Assembly (NCBI GenBank): GCA_963691705.1
Contig: OY829540.1
Coordinates: 69,240,367 to 69,304,366, forward strand
From: Viola odorata
Lineage: Eukaryota > Streptophyta > Magnoliopsida > Malpighiales > Violaceae
Length of the DNA stretch: 64,000 nt
Direction of reading: 5' to 3'
The position numbers and the translations under genes are program-made. Numbering within the stretch: position 1 is the first letter of the stretch; every line of letters starts with the position of its first letter. This document shows positions 1 to 11,195 of the stretch, one piece after another. A model generated the notes under the pieces. It saw only the letters and a program-made list of their open reading frames with translations, did not search any database and was not told the DNA's origin.

Positions 1-600
1 AATTAAAAGTAAGAAAAATATTTCTAGAATTTCTTTCTTTCTTTTTCTTATTTTCATTTTCATTTCTTTCTTTTTATTTTCCATTATTTTCCATTTTCTT
101 TTTTATTTCTTTTTTACTTTTCCATTTTCCTTTATTAGGTTTTCATTGCTAATTAATGTTTCCAATTTTCCTTTTCAATCCACAAACCTAACTTCATCTT
201 CTTCATTTCCCATTTTCCTGAACCATATAACATCCCCAATCATGCAAAACCACTGCCATCTACTGATCACCTCCACACCACCAGCATCATCATCACCGGC
301 TGTCAACTGCCGATCTCTTCTCCGTCACCAACCATCACCCTCTCCTCACCCACCGCCGGCACCAACCCATCGCCATCTCCACAGCCGAATCCACCTCACC
401 GACCCACTGCCACCACACCGTCACGCACCCACAAGCAGATCCGGCGCAACTTCCGTGCTAGATCTACCCTTTTCCCGAACCCATCAACATCCATGACATT
501 AGGCACCATTTTCAACTTCATAACCACCAGATCTGGAAAATGAAGACGAAGAAGAGAGTGGAGGAGAAAGGGGGAGAGGTAGATCTGGAAAAAAACTTGA
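1..600. other. low-complexity and GC-rich non-genic DNA
   Basis: The first 160 bases are pyrimidine-rich simple sequence made of T-runs and TTTC units. From about 240 to 480 the base composition changes to C-rich, and an open frame there would give a proline-, serine- and histidine-rich product without any recognisable domain. This resembles the GC-rich filler in the fold-back element at 41.9-42.5 kb. I read it as the interior of a gene-capturing element whose left end lies outside the window, not as a gene. Confidence 0.4.
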
Positions 601-689
601 TTTTTGCTGAGTTTGGTTGGTAAGAGACGAAAGTTGCAGACTTTCGAAATTGGCGATGGGAAATCTGGAAAAACGAGAGAGAGAGGATT

Positions 690-945
690 TGTGAAGGCAG
701 GTGCTATGGATCGTGCTCGTCAAGTTCTTGCAGAGATGACCAGAATTGGTGTGCCAGCTAATAGGATTACTTACAATATTCTGCTAAAGGGTTATTGCCA
801 GCAGCTGCAGATAAATGAGGCTAAGGAGTTGCTTAAAGAGATGGTTGATGATGGTAACATTGAGCCACTTTGCTGAATCGAAAGGAATTGCTCCAACCAA
901 AATCAGTTACACCACTTTGATGAAAGCCTTTGCCTTGAGGGATTA
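690..945 (+). pseudogene. PPR protein fragment (HCF152-like)
   Basis: Two pieces of pentatricopeptide repeats are readable. The first, about 694-875, contains GAMDRARQVLAEM, then RITYNILLKGYC and AKELLKEMVDDG, so one PPR motif plus the start of the next. The frame then stops, and in another frame 878-945 gives SKGIAPTKISYTTLMKAFA. In the chloroplast RNA-binding protein HCF152, from memory, matching stretches occur in the same order but separated by about 30 residues that are absent here. There is no start codon in context, no transit peptide and no remaining repeats. It is a non-functional fragment, most simply a piece captured by the element that ends near 1270. PPR identity is firm; HCF152 as the parent is likely but not proven. 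Confidence 0.7.
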
Positions 946-1039
946 ATTGATAATATTAAAAGTTAAAAATGTTAATTTTTTTGATTTTTAAATTTTTGGA
1001 ATAAGAAAATAAGGAAGAAAGAAAATTTGGAATAAGAAA

Positions 1040-1270
1040 ATAATAAAGAAATTTTTAATTTTTTTTTACATAATTACTTGCTACAACAGGTTTAAAAAAA
1101 AAAAAAACTTGTTGTAGCAGGTCACCTTAACAGACTGTTAAGGTTGACTGACGGTAGGGCCTGCATTTCATTGACTTTTAGTTCAGGGACCTCCTTTTGA
1201 ATTTTTTTAGTCCAGGGAGGTGTTTTGTTTTTCGCGATAGTTCAGGGGGGCAAAACACTATTGACCCTTA
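1040..1270. mobile_element. terminus of a fold-back type DNA element
   Basis: Read on the minus strand from about 1270, the sequence starts with a tract containing CCCTGAACTAT, then pyrimidine and purine blocks and a second CCCTGAAC, and ends in a small inverted repeat (TGCTACAACAGG facing the matching TTGTTGTAGCAGG, 1080-1122). The same wording (CCCTGAACTAT followed by CG-AAAA) forms the termini of the large element at 28011-30767 and, in part, those at 40288-43333. This is therefore one end of a related element. The opposite end is not seen in the window. Confidence 0.5.
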
Positions 1271-1342
1271 ATGAAATTATTGTTTGGTTGCTGGTTTGAT
1301 TAATGTTCATTGGATTTTAAGTATAAAGATGCTAAAAAATAG

Positions 1343-1575
1343 TACTCCCTCTGTCCATTAATAATATACGCTTTCACTATTTGCACGCATATTAAGGACG
1401 CCGAATGACTCACTATTTGAGACAAATTTGTCCCGAATTTTTTTTCGGACGTAGATTAAGAATTAACATACATTAGAAAAAAAGTACGGATTTTTTTGGG
1501 GTCAAATAGTAAATCATCCGGCCTCATTGAGACGCGTGCATGAACAGTACGCTTCTATTAAAAAAGGACGGACTA
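1343..1575. mobile_element. Stowaway-like MITE
   Basis: The element begins TA-CTCCCTCTGTCC and ends with the complementary GGACGGAC-TA, so it has the TA target duplication and terminal inverted repeats of Tc1/mariner-type Stowaway MITEs. Internally it carries GACTCACTATTTGA and a facing copy of it (TCAAATAGTAAATCATCC), shared with the copies at 32115, 44839 and 59297. No coding capacity. Confidence 0.85.
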
Positions 1576-1849
1576 ATATCTGTTAATTTAAATTATTTTC
1601 TTTTTCATACATTCCTTTAAAAATTAGGTAAAAACTAGCGTGTTGGTCAGAACAACCTTTAAAAAATGTTTTTTTCTTTTTTTATGTTTTCTGATCCATA
1701 TCAATTTTATTTAGTTTGGGCACGTACGTTGCACGTGCGGCAATTTTTTATATGAAATTAAATTATTTTTTTAGATCTTGTTATGAAAACCAACCATATA
1801 AATTGTTAAGCATACTAATAATAATTATTAATAAATAGAAAATTCAATA

Positions 1850-3700
1850 TATTATTAAAATGTCAATTTTTAGTGTGACCGCAACAAAAAAAAATCTAAA
1901 TTGTGAAAATTTTGCATGTTTAATTAAATAAATATTATAAGAATGCAAAATTTAAAATATTAATAGGAAAAATTAACATCAAACGCACAAAAAAATAATT
2001 ATAAAAAAATAATACATCAATTTTAAATACAGAGTTAGGGAATGAGAAAATGAAAAGCATCTGTATAGACGACTGTCAAAATTGTCATTCGTCTATTTTA
2101 CTCACGAACAAAATTGTCAAGAATAATTTCATAGGAAGATAATTTTGGTATTTAACATATTTTGGTTCTTCAATAAATTATCTTTCTCTTTTGTATTTTA
2201 GCATTTCAATTATTAAATTATTTAAATATTTTTTTTGTTAATTATAATTCAATATTATGATGTAAATATTTAATAATAGAAAATCACCATCTTTCATTTT
2301 TTATACTATCCAAAAAATATTTAATATAAATTTGAAGTCTAACGAATTAATTTAATATACACTCAATATTTATAACTTTAATATTAACTGATTTTGTTTA
2401 AAAAATATATAGTTTATACAAATATAATTTATTTTTGCTAACTTTCTATCGTAATCTTTTTTAAGATTAAGATACTTAAATAATTCTTAGTTAAATTCTT
2501 TATCAATTCTTAATTATTTAATATTAATTTAAGAATTTAATATTATTAAATAAAAATTCAAAGAAAATTCAAGAATTAAATTAAATATATTGTCAAATAC
2601 AAATTAATTAATTCATATTTTTGAATTACTCCCAAGTTTTATATGAGCATGAAACAATAACAACTAATAAAATTTTACCATAATTTTTTTTTCAAAATAA
2701 GTAAAAAACCCAATATGATATTAAGATGTCAATATTTAGTGTCACCGCAACACAGAAAATATTGTTTTGTGAAAATTTCGCATGTTTAATTAAATAAATA
2801 CTATAAGAATGCGAAATTCAAAATATTAATAGGAAAAATTAACATCTAACGCACAAAAAACCAATTATAAAAAAATAATAAAATAAATTGTGAAAAAATT
2901 ATGCAAATTTACGTATGTTTATTTAGTTCGATCCATATAATATTCGGGATCAGCTGGAATATTTTCTACTTTAGGAATAACTTGAATACTCGTAATCTTT
3001 ATTAAAATTAAAATACTTAAATAATTCTTAGTTCAATTATTTATCAATTATTAATTAATTAATATTAATTTAAGAAAAAAAATATTTAAGAATATTAATT
3101 AATATTCTTAAATAAATTAAAAATTAATTAAATAAAAATTCAAAGAAAATTTAAGAATTAAATTAAATATATTGTCAAATACAAATTAATTAATTCATAT
3201 TGTTGAATTACTCCCAAGTTTTATATGAGAATGAAGCAATAAAAACTAATAAAAATTTTCAATAAATATGTTTTTTTCTAAATAAATAAAAACCCAATAT
3301 GGTATTAAGATGTTAATATTTAGTTTGACCGCAATACAAAAAATATTTTTTTCCAAATAGTGAAAATTTTGCATTCTTAATTAAATAAATACTATAAGAA
3401 TGCAAAATTCAAAATATTAATAGGAAAAATTAACATCAAATGCACAAGAAACCAATTATAAAAATAATAATACATCAATTTTAATTACAGAGTCAGCGTA
3501 TGTTTGAGAAAATGAAAAGTATTTGTATAGATGACTGTCAAAATTATCATTCGTCTATTTTACTCATGAAGAAAATTGTCAAGAATAATTTCATAGGAAT
3601 ATAATTTCTGTATTTAAATTATTTAAGTAATTTTTGTATTAATTATAATTTAATATTATGATAAGAATATTTCATAATATAAAATCATCTTCTTTCATTT
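1850..3700. repeat. degenerate direct repeats inside the Helitron
   Basis: A block starting near TTAGTGTGACCGCAAC and running through AATATTAATAGGAAAAATTA recurs at about 1855-2150, 2720-2880 and 3300-3610. The first and third copies also share a further stretch with GACTGTCAAAATT and TCGTCTATTTTACTCA. The copies differ by small indels, so this is old tandem duplication. No protein reading is conserved between copies. Confidence 0.7.
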
Positions 3701-4529
3701 TATAATTTATTTTTGCTAACTTTCTTAACTCGCAATACTAATTATATTTTTCTATGATAAATTATTTAAAAGATTTGAATTTTTTACTAAAAATTACGTA
3801 TATTATAATTTTTTATTAATTAAATAATTGGTCATTTAATAAAATTAAATATATTTTTAGGTAAACTATATAAAGAAATCTAGAGTTTACAAAATATCCC
3901 ATTTTGAACCCAATAGTCTTGAAAGTTGCAATATAAACTTGCAATAAAGTTGCAATTTTGGTTTTTCTAATAGTTAGAAAATTAAAAAAATGTTAAAAAA
4001 TATATATCCATAAATTATTTAATTATTTTATCAATCACTAATTATTTTAATTTGTTATACTGATTTTATATTATTTTTAATATTCTACTAATTAAAATAA
4101 TTGAAACATTACCTAACAATAAAACCTTTAATTTATTATTCATTATTGAACATGAAATTATTAATAAAAAGATTAAATACCAACATTGTTAAGAGCATGC
4201 AATAGACATGTTGGTCCAGTAAGAACAATTGCTGTTGCACATGATATTATCAAGGATTACATTATTTTACAACTTTTAAATGGAAAAAAAAATGATGCAT
4301 GCATATTGGCACATTAAATCATTGATTACTTTTTTTTATCTATAGACTATAAAAGAATTATATATATATATTTATAATATGTTAATCATTATTTATTAAT
4401 CAATTAGAATTCTTAATTTATGATTCATTAATTTAACATGAAATTGTGAATAAAAAAAACTAAATACCAATCTTGTTAAGAGGTTAATTTTATAAATCAT
4501 TTAATCGTAAAAGTATAAATTTTAAAAAA

Positions 4530-5745
4530 TAAAAAAATCATAAAACACAAATTGAATGTACAGATGAGATGATATTGCTTCGTCAAAGTGCCGCATGATT
4601 GGCATTAGTAATTTCATGGTCAATAATAAATAAACAAACAAAACAACCTTATTTACTCCAAAAATATGAACAAAAACCCAAAGAAAAAATAGAATACAAA
4701 CCTGCAACAACAGAATCAATCAAGCAAAATCTCTATTCGGTTATCAATTACTAATCAAAATCGATTCGGTTCTAATCGTATTTTTACCATGGCTTTGAAG
4801 AATTACAGAGTAGCAATGTTAAATAATGGTGATTCTTCATGCTTTGGAAATCGACAATCGTCTGCAATTCGAAGAAAGAGGAGTTTAATAGGTTATTTTT
4901 TAAAACTCAAAACAAAACCACGAAAGTATAAATTTAAAAAAATAAAAAAAACCATAAAACACAAATTGAATGTACAGATGGGATGAAATTGATTCGTCCA
5001 AATGCCGCATGATTGGCAATAGTAATTTCATGGTCGATAATCAATAAACAAACAAAACAACCTTATTTACTCCAAAAATATGAATAGAAACCCAAAGAAA
5101 AAACAGAATGCAAACCTGCAACATAAGCATCAATCAAGCAAAATCTATATTCGATTATCAATTATTAATCAAAATCGATTCGGTTCTAATCGTATTTTTA
5201 CCATGGCTTTGAAGAATTACAGTGTAGGTCAAAGTGCCGCATGATTGGCAATAGTAATTTCATGGTCAAAACAAACAAACAACCTTATGTACTCCAAAAA
5301 TAAGAACAGAAACCCAAAGAAAAAATAGAATACAAACCTGCAACATAAGCATCAATCAAGCAAAATCTCTATTCAGTTATCAATTATTAATCAAAATCGA
5401 TTCGGTTGTAATTGTATTTTTACCATGGCTTTGAAGAATTACAGTGTAGCAATCTTTGATAAGGTGATTTTTCAAGCTTTGGAAATCGACAATCGTCTGC
5501 AATTGGAAGAAAGAGGAGTTTAATAGGTTATTTTTTAAAACTCAAAATAAAACCACGAAAGTATAAATTTTAAAAAATCAAAAAACCATAAAACATAAAT
5601 TGAATGTACGGATGGGATAAAATTGATTCGTCAAAGTGCCGCATGATTGGCAATAGTAATTTCATGGTCGATAATCAATAAACAAACAAAACAACCTTAT
5701 TTACTCTAAAAATATGAACAGAAACCCAAAGAAGAAACAGAATGC
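4530..5745. repeat. tandem repeat block, about four copies
   Basis: GTGCCGCATGATTGGCA occurs near 4589, 5003, 5232 and 5638, and ACCATGGCTTTGAAGAATTA near 4787, 5200 and 5422. Spacings of about 414, 230 and 405 bases show one unit of roughly 410 bases with one copy internally shortened. On the minus strand each unit reads like an intron end (pyrimidine tract, ATGTTGCAG) followed by a possible short exon. This may be a captured gene 5' region that was multiplied, but the gene is not recognisable. Open frames starting at the ATG are not preserved between copies. Confidence 0.7.
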
Positions 5746-6305
5746 TCCTGATCGTAATATTGATTTTGTTTTATGCGTATCGTGTAAACTTTGCTTTGCT
5801 TCTTCCATGTCAAAGATTGGTGTTACAATTTTGTACTGAACCTGTGCAATTGTTTTGAAACCATGTGGTTTACATGGTACTGTAATTGGCTGATTTTCCG
5901 ACCACATAGAGTGGTTAGCTGCCATTGAAGTAGAGCGGTATTCTTTACATTGTTCCATATACCTTTTGAAGGTGAAGAAAAAGAGTGATGATGATGAAGC
6001 AGTTGCACGCAGGTAGGTTAATTAATTGAATAATTTAATTAATTAAAACTAAATTTCACAAACCCAACATCAAGCAAGTTAAATTTGAAAAGATGCCTAA
6101 TTATTTGGTTTGTGACCGGATGCAAATTATGTGTAAATCGACCTAATCAAACACATTTTTTTAAATTAATTGAATAATTTAATTAATTAAAATATATTTA
6201 CTAAATTATTGTTTAAAAGTCTATTACATCCTTAAGTTTTTTAATAATTTAATGGTATAATAGTAATTTAAAGAAATAAGACCCTTCGTGCTTTTTATAT
6301 AGTAT

Positions 6306-6849
6306 AGATTTGCCCCTCATTTTAAGAAGGGATTGTTTTATTTGACAATGGAAAAGGTAATTTTAATGTGACTAATTTTCTCTCTACTAGCCGCTCTAGC
6401 TAATTGTCCAAGTGTGATTTCTGTGTTATGTATGGACGTGGCTAAGAACATATCGATTGAAATAAATTTTTCTTAAAATTATGAAAAAATTCTAAAATAA
6501 AAGAAGTCTCGTGAGGATAATAATTTCTAACTTAAAATAATAAAAAGAGATATTTAAGTACACTCAAATTTGAAAAAATAATAATAAATCTCAAATAATA
6601 ATTATAAAAAATCTAAAAATTAGTTTTCAGGTTATTTGAGGCCGTAGTTGAGAGACTTTAGGCTCGGTTCTGTAGTTTGATCATAAGTCAATTTTTTTCA
6701 AACCATGCGAGCTTTTTACACGTGAAATTTCAGCTTGAGATTTTGTTTCAAACTGATACTAGAAATTTAGAAAACATCTTTTCTTTCCCTAATTAAATTT
6801 TCCTTACTTTTTCAAACTACGTTCCCATACTGACCATTAGTCAGTCTCA
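6306..6849. other. intergenic DNA, nothing recognised
   Basis: AT-rich sequence between the Helitron border and the phosphorylase fragment. I see no frame, RNA gene or repeat here. Confidence 0.5.
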
Positions 6850-6879
6850 TAGGTAGAAGATGAACTTGAGAACTCTGTG

Positions 6880-7310
6880 CTGGAAATGACATAAAGCTAC
6901 TTGATGAAAAAGATGAACCCAAAGGCAAAGACACTCAGAAGATAGAGAAGGTGTTTGAAGAACCACACCAAAGCCACCAAAGATGGTCCGCATGGCTAAT
7001 CTGCGATGTGGGTGGTCATGCAGTAAATGGTGTTGCCGAGATACACAGTGAAATTGTGAAGGGTGAAGTATTTAATGCATTTTATAAGGTTGTTTTCTTG
7101 CTATCCTTGGTCCTAATATAACTAAGATTCATTGTTTTTCTTAAATCTAAGTTTCCTTTGACAACATCTAATATTTCACCTCTCTGTGGTAATTTTGGTG
7201 ACAGTTGTGCAATTCAGATTTGAGTAAAATTATTACTGACTGGACTGTCACTGAAGAGTGGGTTCTGAATACTGAAAAACTGGCTGAACTAAGAAAGGTA
7301 ATCAATTATA
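6880..7310 (+). pseudogene. plastidial alpha-glucan phosphorylase fragment
   Basis: Two exon-like pieces match the L-type starch phosphorylase (PHO1/PHS1) catalytic region. The first, about 6964-7089, reads PPKMVRMANL and, after a frameshift, VGGHAVNGVAEIHSEIVK. The PPK-VRMANL wording follows the acidic insertion special to the plastid isoform. After an intron-like gap (7090-7203, ending ACAG) the second piece reads DLSKIITDWT and EEWVLNTEKLAELRK, ending at an AAG|GTAATC donor. The stretch that normally joins them is missing, and so are the pyridoxal-phosphate site and the C-terminal domain. Intron remnants show it came by DNA duplication or capture, not by retrocopying. It cannot encode an enzyme. 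Confidence 0.8.
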
Positions 7311-7587
7311 TCTCAAGTTCTGATATGGTGGATCACACAGGCTTGAAACTTTATGATGCCTCAGACAAACAGAGGAAACAAAATTAAGGTAAGGAAACAA
7401 AAGCATAGAATTTCAATCTATGTTTATGAAAGCTTGAAACTTTATTACATTTCCGAAAGAAAAAATAGCAGAAACAACAGTAAGCATAGCTGCAGGAGTG
7501 TATTCATAATGTAACCATAGTAGGCTTTTCAATAACAATCAGTTTAGCAAAAATACCAAAGATTTTACCATTCTCCTATCAACGATT

Positions 7588-8116
7588 TTGCAACATCGTC
7601 GGCCAGATAAATGTTTCAGTTGGGAAAATCTCAGAGTAAAGCATTTCCTATACATAGACATTTCCTATGGTTTTGATTATGATCCAGTTTCTGATTATTA
7701 CAAGATTCTTCTGATTGATAAAAACTGCAAAACTCCTTGCCGGAAATATACCCTTCAAAAAGCCAAGCTTGGAAAATTCTTCCACAAGATTCAAATCTTG
7801 AATGACCTGTGGGAATGGTGTACTCATGAATGAAGCTCTCCATTGGCGTTGTGGTGGACTTTTCGATCCGAAGACTCTTTCTTTTGATTTTGTGAAGGAA
7901 AGGTTCTATACAGTGTCACTGCCAGTAGCTGTTAGACAAGAAGAACCTGTCATGTATGGTAATTACAAGTTGAGGGGTTCTTGGAGGATGCGTTTGTCTC
8001 GTTTGTTTTGTTCGAGGATTAAGAAGAAGAAACGATTCTGGGGCAGGGCATGGATGATGAAGGAATGCTGCGTTCAACAATCTTGGGTGGACTTAACTGA
8101 ATTTGGTTCTGAATAG
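7588..8116 (+). pseudogene. F-box associated (FBA) domain fragment
   Basis: The reading GFDYDPVSDYYKILLID (about 7668-7718) is the conserved FBA-domain signature of plant F-box proteins. It continues in that frame to about 7830, then the match shifts frame to GNGVLMNEALHWRCGG and FDFVKERFYTVSLPV, another typical FBA stretch, and ends near 8116. The N-terminal F-box is missing, so this is a 5'-truncated, frameshifted copy. It is the first of three F-box remnants in the 7.5-10.5 kb interval. Confidence 0.75.
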
Positions 8117-8831
8117 TTCTAAGATTTGTAGTTTCAACTTCGTAGCGCATTGCCTCATGGAGAATGGGGCATACCTCCTACAAGGTTAGTTTGGAAGACA
8201 TGAATTGATGGTATTCAACCAAAAGGAAAGAACACTAGAGCAGTTTAGAATTCCTGACTTGTATGGTTTATGCATATGCTTTCAGAGAGAAATGATGTAG
8301 TTGGATGATATGGCATGTTAATGACTTGAATGAATTCTTCGGATCGATTTTCATCGAAACAACTGATATAGAACATGTTGAGTTATACCAAATTGTTTTC
8401 TGACAATGATTGTTTCCTGTAAAGAACAATTGGGCATGGAGTGTGGAAGATAATGCTACAAATTAAACAGAGCAAAAGCAAAATTAAAGAGAATAGTTGT
8501 GCATCTTGTTTGCTACATTAATTACGGATAAAAAAATTATAACTTATAATATTTGGCCATTAGAAAATGTTTTAATGATGTCAAATTTCTAAGCTATAAG
8601 TCAGTCAAGCTGAGCCAGACTTTGTTGTGCGCAAGCTCTGCTCGTCAAATTTGGATGACTAGTTGGACTTGGTGTGGCTCATGTTGGGCTCGTTTTAAGG
8701 GAGGAGTCCTCCCCCAACCCTAAATTAACCGAAACCCTAACTATCGTGAACTTTATAAATCCATAGATTCTTCTGGCTATCTACTGAGTTGTATTGTTTA
8801 TGGCTACAAATTACAAAAAGAAAGAGAGGTG
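8117..8831. other. intergenic DNA, no gene seen
   Basis: No frame or RNA gene is supported. A stretch around 8590-8700 has wording like GAGCCAGACTTTG and GTTGGGCTCG, common in degenerate plant repeats, but it cannot be classified. Confidence 0.4.
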
Positions 8832-9800
8832 ATGATGAGGGACCAATATGGTCTCTCTCCTGATCTCATAGCAGATATATTTTCAAGGTTGCCGTTCAAA
8901 GATCTTGCTCGATGCAGGTCGGTGTCAAATTATGGAAGTCTTTGTTGAATTTCCATCACAATTCCGACCTAGCCATGTTAAAATTCCAGTTTGCGCCAAA
9001 AAACCGAAACTTAAGGCGGAGAAACTGCTCCTAGTACCAAGGGACTCTTGTTTCCTATCTTTGGACTATGAATCAGATTTTTATGATGAGCGTGCTTTTG
9101 CAAATCTTGATTTTCCCCAAAGGATTCTAAAATGTCCATTGCGTAGACATCAAGTCATAGGTTCTTGCAATGGCTTAGTTTGTCTAGCTCTTTATGAAGA
9201 TGCGGTTCATTCGAATCTTTCATCTATATATGGAATCCTTCTACAGGGGTCCACAGAAAGTTGGATTGGAATAAGAACCTTTTGAAACTTGGTTACCATA
9301 ATTATGTCAAGCCTAATTCTACATATTGTTTTGGTTTTGGTTATGATGAAGCCTCTGATGATTACAAGAGTATTTTAGAGGGTCTGTATCTCAAAACTTC
9401 TCGTTCCAAATTATTTGTTTTTTTCCCTAGGAAAGAATTCCTGGAAAGTTCTGACAAATAACCCATATGGTGAAGTTGTGCGGACAACCCATCGTTGGAA
9501 TGGTTACTTCTTGAACGGTGCAGTGGTGAATGTTATGACGCAACAATAATGGTTGTTTTTAGCTTGGTGACTAATTGAATTTGATTGGGAGCCGTTAGAT
9601 GATGAAAACATCGTACCACACTGCGTTACAAAAAAATGGTGCATGTGTAGTAAAGAAGCGTGAGTGTGAACTACTACCTGAATCCTAAGGAGAAAACAAT
9701 CAATCAATTTCTGGTTCCGTTTAAGGTGTGGGAGGGGTGGTATAACTGCATTCCATACGAGTAGACTCTAGTCTCGCCCTATGCATGGGAGAAAGAACGA
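8832..9800 (+). pseudogene. F-box/FBA protein pseudogene
   Basis: Starting at the ATG at 8832 the product has an F-box: LSPDLIADIFSRLPFKDLARCRSVSN. A frameshift at about 8930 moves the match (WKSLLNFHHNSDLAML) to another frame. The FBA part then appears in pieces: IGSCNGLVCLALYEDA near 9155, FGFGYDEASDDYKS near 9330, SWKVLTNNPYG near 9440, and a C-terminal piece with WEGWYNCIPYE and TLVSPYA near 9727-9790, the usual ending of this family. At least three frameshifts and stops separate the pieces. Compared with intact relatives of about 370-410 residues, all regions are present, so this is a full-length gene that decayed in place. Confidence 0.8.
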
Positions 9801-9959
9801 GACCCGAAGCCAATCCGGGGAGCAGGGAAGATTCATAGGATCTTTTTTGTCCAAGTGCAAATGTTTGTTCTCTCTGCAAAGCGAACATGGATGAGGTCAG
9901 AGTCTCAACGTAAGGTGTGGCATCAAACAACCGCTCCAACAGCGGTTCATTTAACAAAA

Positions 9960-10285
9960 AACAGAATACTGGTTTTTTCTTCTTCTTTGAGGATCAAACT
10001 TGATTATGTTGCTGTAGTTAGCTAGCTACCACTATAACTTGATTATTCATGATTCTTTCTTATAACTTGTGCAATAAGATCATGTTACTGCAGTTCTAGC
10101 ACTTGATGTCGTATTAGTTCATGTACAGTTGACACCCACGGTCAGACTTATCAAACCAATAGTAAAATGCTAATAGGCAAAGCAGACCATCTTAACCTGT
10201 GAGAAAACTTGAAGCAATAACTTGTCAGGAAACATATGGTGAGGTTAGATTCTCTTGGTATGCAAACACTTGACAGTTACAGCTA
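9960..10285. other. intergenic DNA, nothing firm
   Basis: Between two F-box remnants; it may hold further decayed F-box 3' sequence on the minus strand, but no motif is clear. Confidence 0.3.
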
Positions 10286-10289
10286 TATT

Positions 10290-10540
10290 ATAACGAGGAC
10301 ACATCAGGAATGGCTTTCTTATTTTCTCTCGGATAGCACATGATGATTTCCTTCTCTGCTCCTCTATCGTTGACTAGCAGGTATCCAGCGGTTACATCAT
10401 AATTCTGAGAAGTCCGAGTTGGAAGAGAGGAAATCCTTCCATGCATTGGAAAGGCTCTTGAATCGAGCAAGAGACTTGACCGGCAACCATGACAGCAGTT
10501 CCGCTGTTAATTCCGAAGGCCGACGGATTTTTGATGAGCT
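10290..10540 (-). pseudogene. F-box domain fragment (minus strand)
   Basis: On the minus strand 10540-10405 reads SELTAELLSWLPVKSLARFK followed by SLSNAWKDFLSS, a clear F-box. It stops at a TGA soon after, and a following open frame (to 10288) has no further recognisable domain. No start codon in good context precedes it. It is a fragment of another member of the F-box family and lies opposite in direction to the two upstream remnants, so the cluster was rearranged by inversion or insertion rather than simple tandem duplication. Confidence 0.65.
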
Positions 10541-10759
10541 AAACCATAAACGAGTCGGACTTGGTGTGACTCAAAATTCTACTACTACCATTCTTCTCAT
10601 ACCAAACCACATCATTGGCAATTTGAAACATTTATCAGAACATTTTTGTAGATTGAACCAAGTATTTTTCATTTCATTTCACAATATCTTGATCGCCAGT
10701 TTCATTTTTTTTATTAATTTCTTTACCAGAATGATTAAGCCCAACCAAGAATTCTAATT

Positions 10760-11195
10760 ATGTTCTACTACTCTTTGACTAATCAAGATTTCTAGTTAAA
10801 ATGTATCAAGATTATTCAATTTTTATCAGTCACAGCTGCCGGCTAGAAAAATAGTATATATTTCGAGTAGTATTAATTTAGCTAGGTAGGTCAGGAGTAG
10901 ATTGTAAACATTGGGCACACAACGACCCACAATGCTGACGTGGCATAAAAAAACATTCATAAACCATCCAACAGTTCAAGTACACAAAAAATCAAATATC
11001 TAACGGCTCATGATTAGAGTACACACAAAAAAACCAGTGTTCTCTACTACACATGATAGAAACCTAATGTTCAAAGTTCAAACTAAAAGTCTACAGGAGA
11101 CTTTCTTGCATTTCGACAAATTAAGCAGCATCAGCAGGCCCTAAATTAAAAACCTCAGGTGATCGACAGTAACTCACCGGACCTGGAACTCCGAA
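10760..11195. other. intergenic DNA and 3' flank of the 11.2-kb gene
   Basis: AT-rich; the portion next to 11196 is probably the 3' untranslated region of the minus-strand gene. Nothing else recognised. Confidence 0.4.

Larger units (their letters stand above)
1711..6305 (-). mobile_element. probable non-autonomous Helitron
   Basis: On the minus strand the right border reads A|TCTATACTATATAAAAAGCA, the 5' TC start and wording typical of plant Helitrons. The left border (plus 1711-1740) gives on the minus strand a GC-rich hairpin GCACGTGCAACGTACGTGC followed by CCAAACTAA, which fits the hairpin plus CTRR 3' end. The 4.6 kb between is AT-rich, holds two families of internal repeats and shows no Rep or helicase frame, so it would depend on an autonomous partner. 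The 3' flank is A rather than the expected T, which weakens the exact left boundary. Confidence 0.55.

Noticed and set aside
146..496. Open frame for a Pro/Ser/His-rich protein
   Set aside because: Low complexity from C-rich DNA, no domain, no promoter or splice context; similar filler occurs inside the 40-43 kb element.
5701..6008. Minus-strand frames considered as a Helitron RPA-like or helicase piece
   Set aside because: No OB-fold, Rep or helicase motif could be recognised; only short frames with no family wording.
9721..9957. GC-richer stretch considered as mitochondrial DNA in the nucleus
   Set aside because: The plus strand reads as the C-terminal end of the F-box pseudogene (IPYE and LVSP wording), which explains it better.
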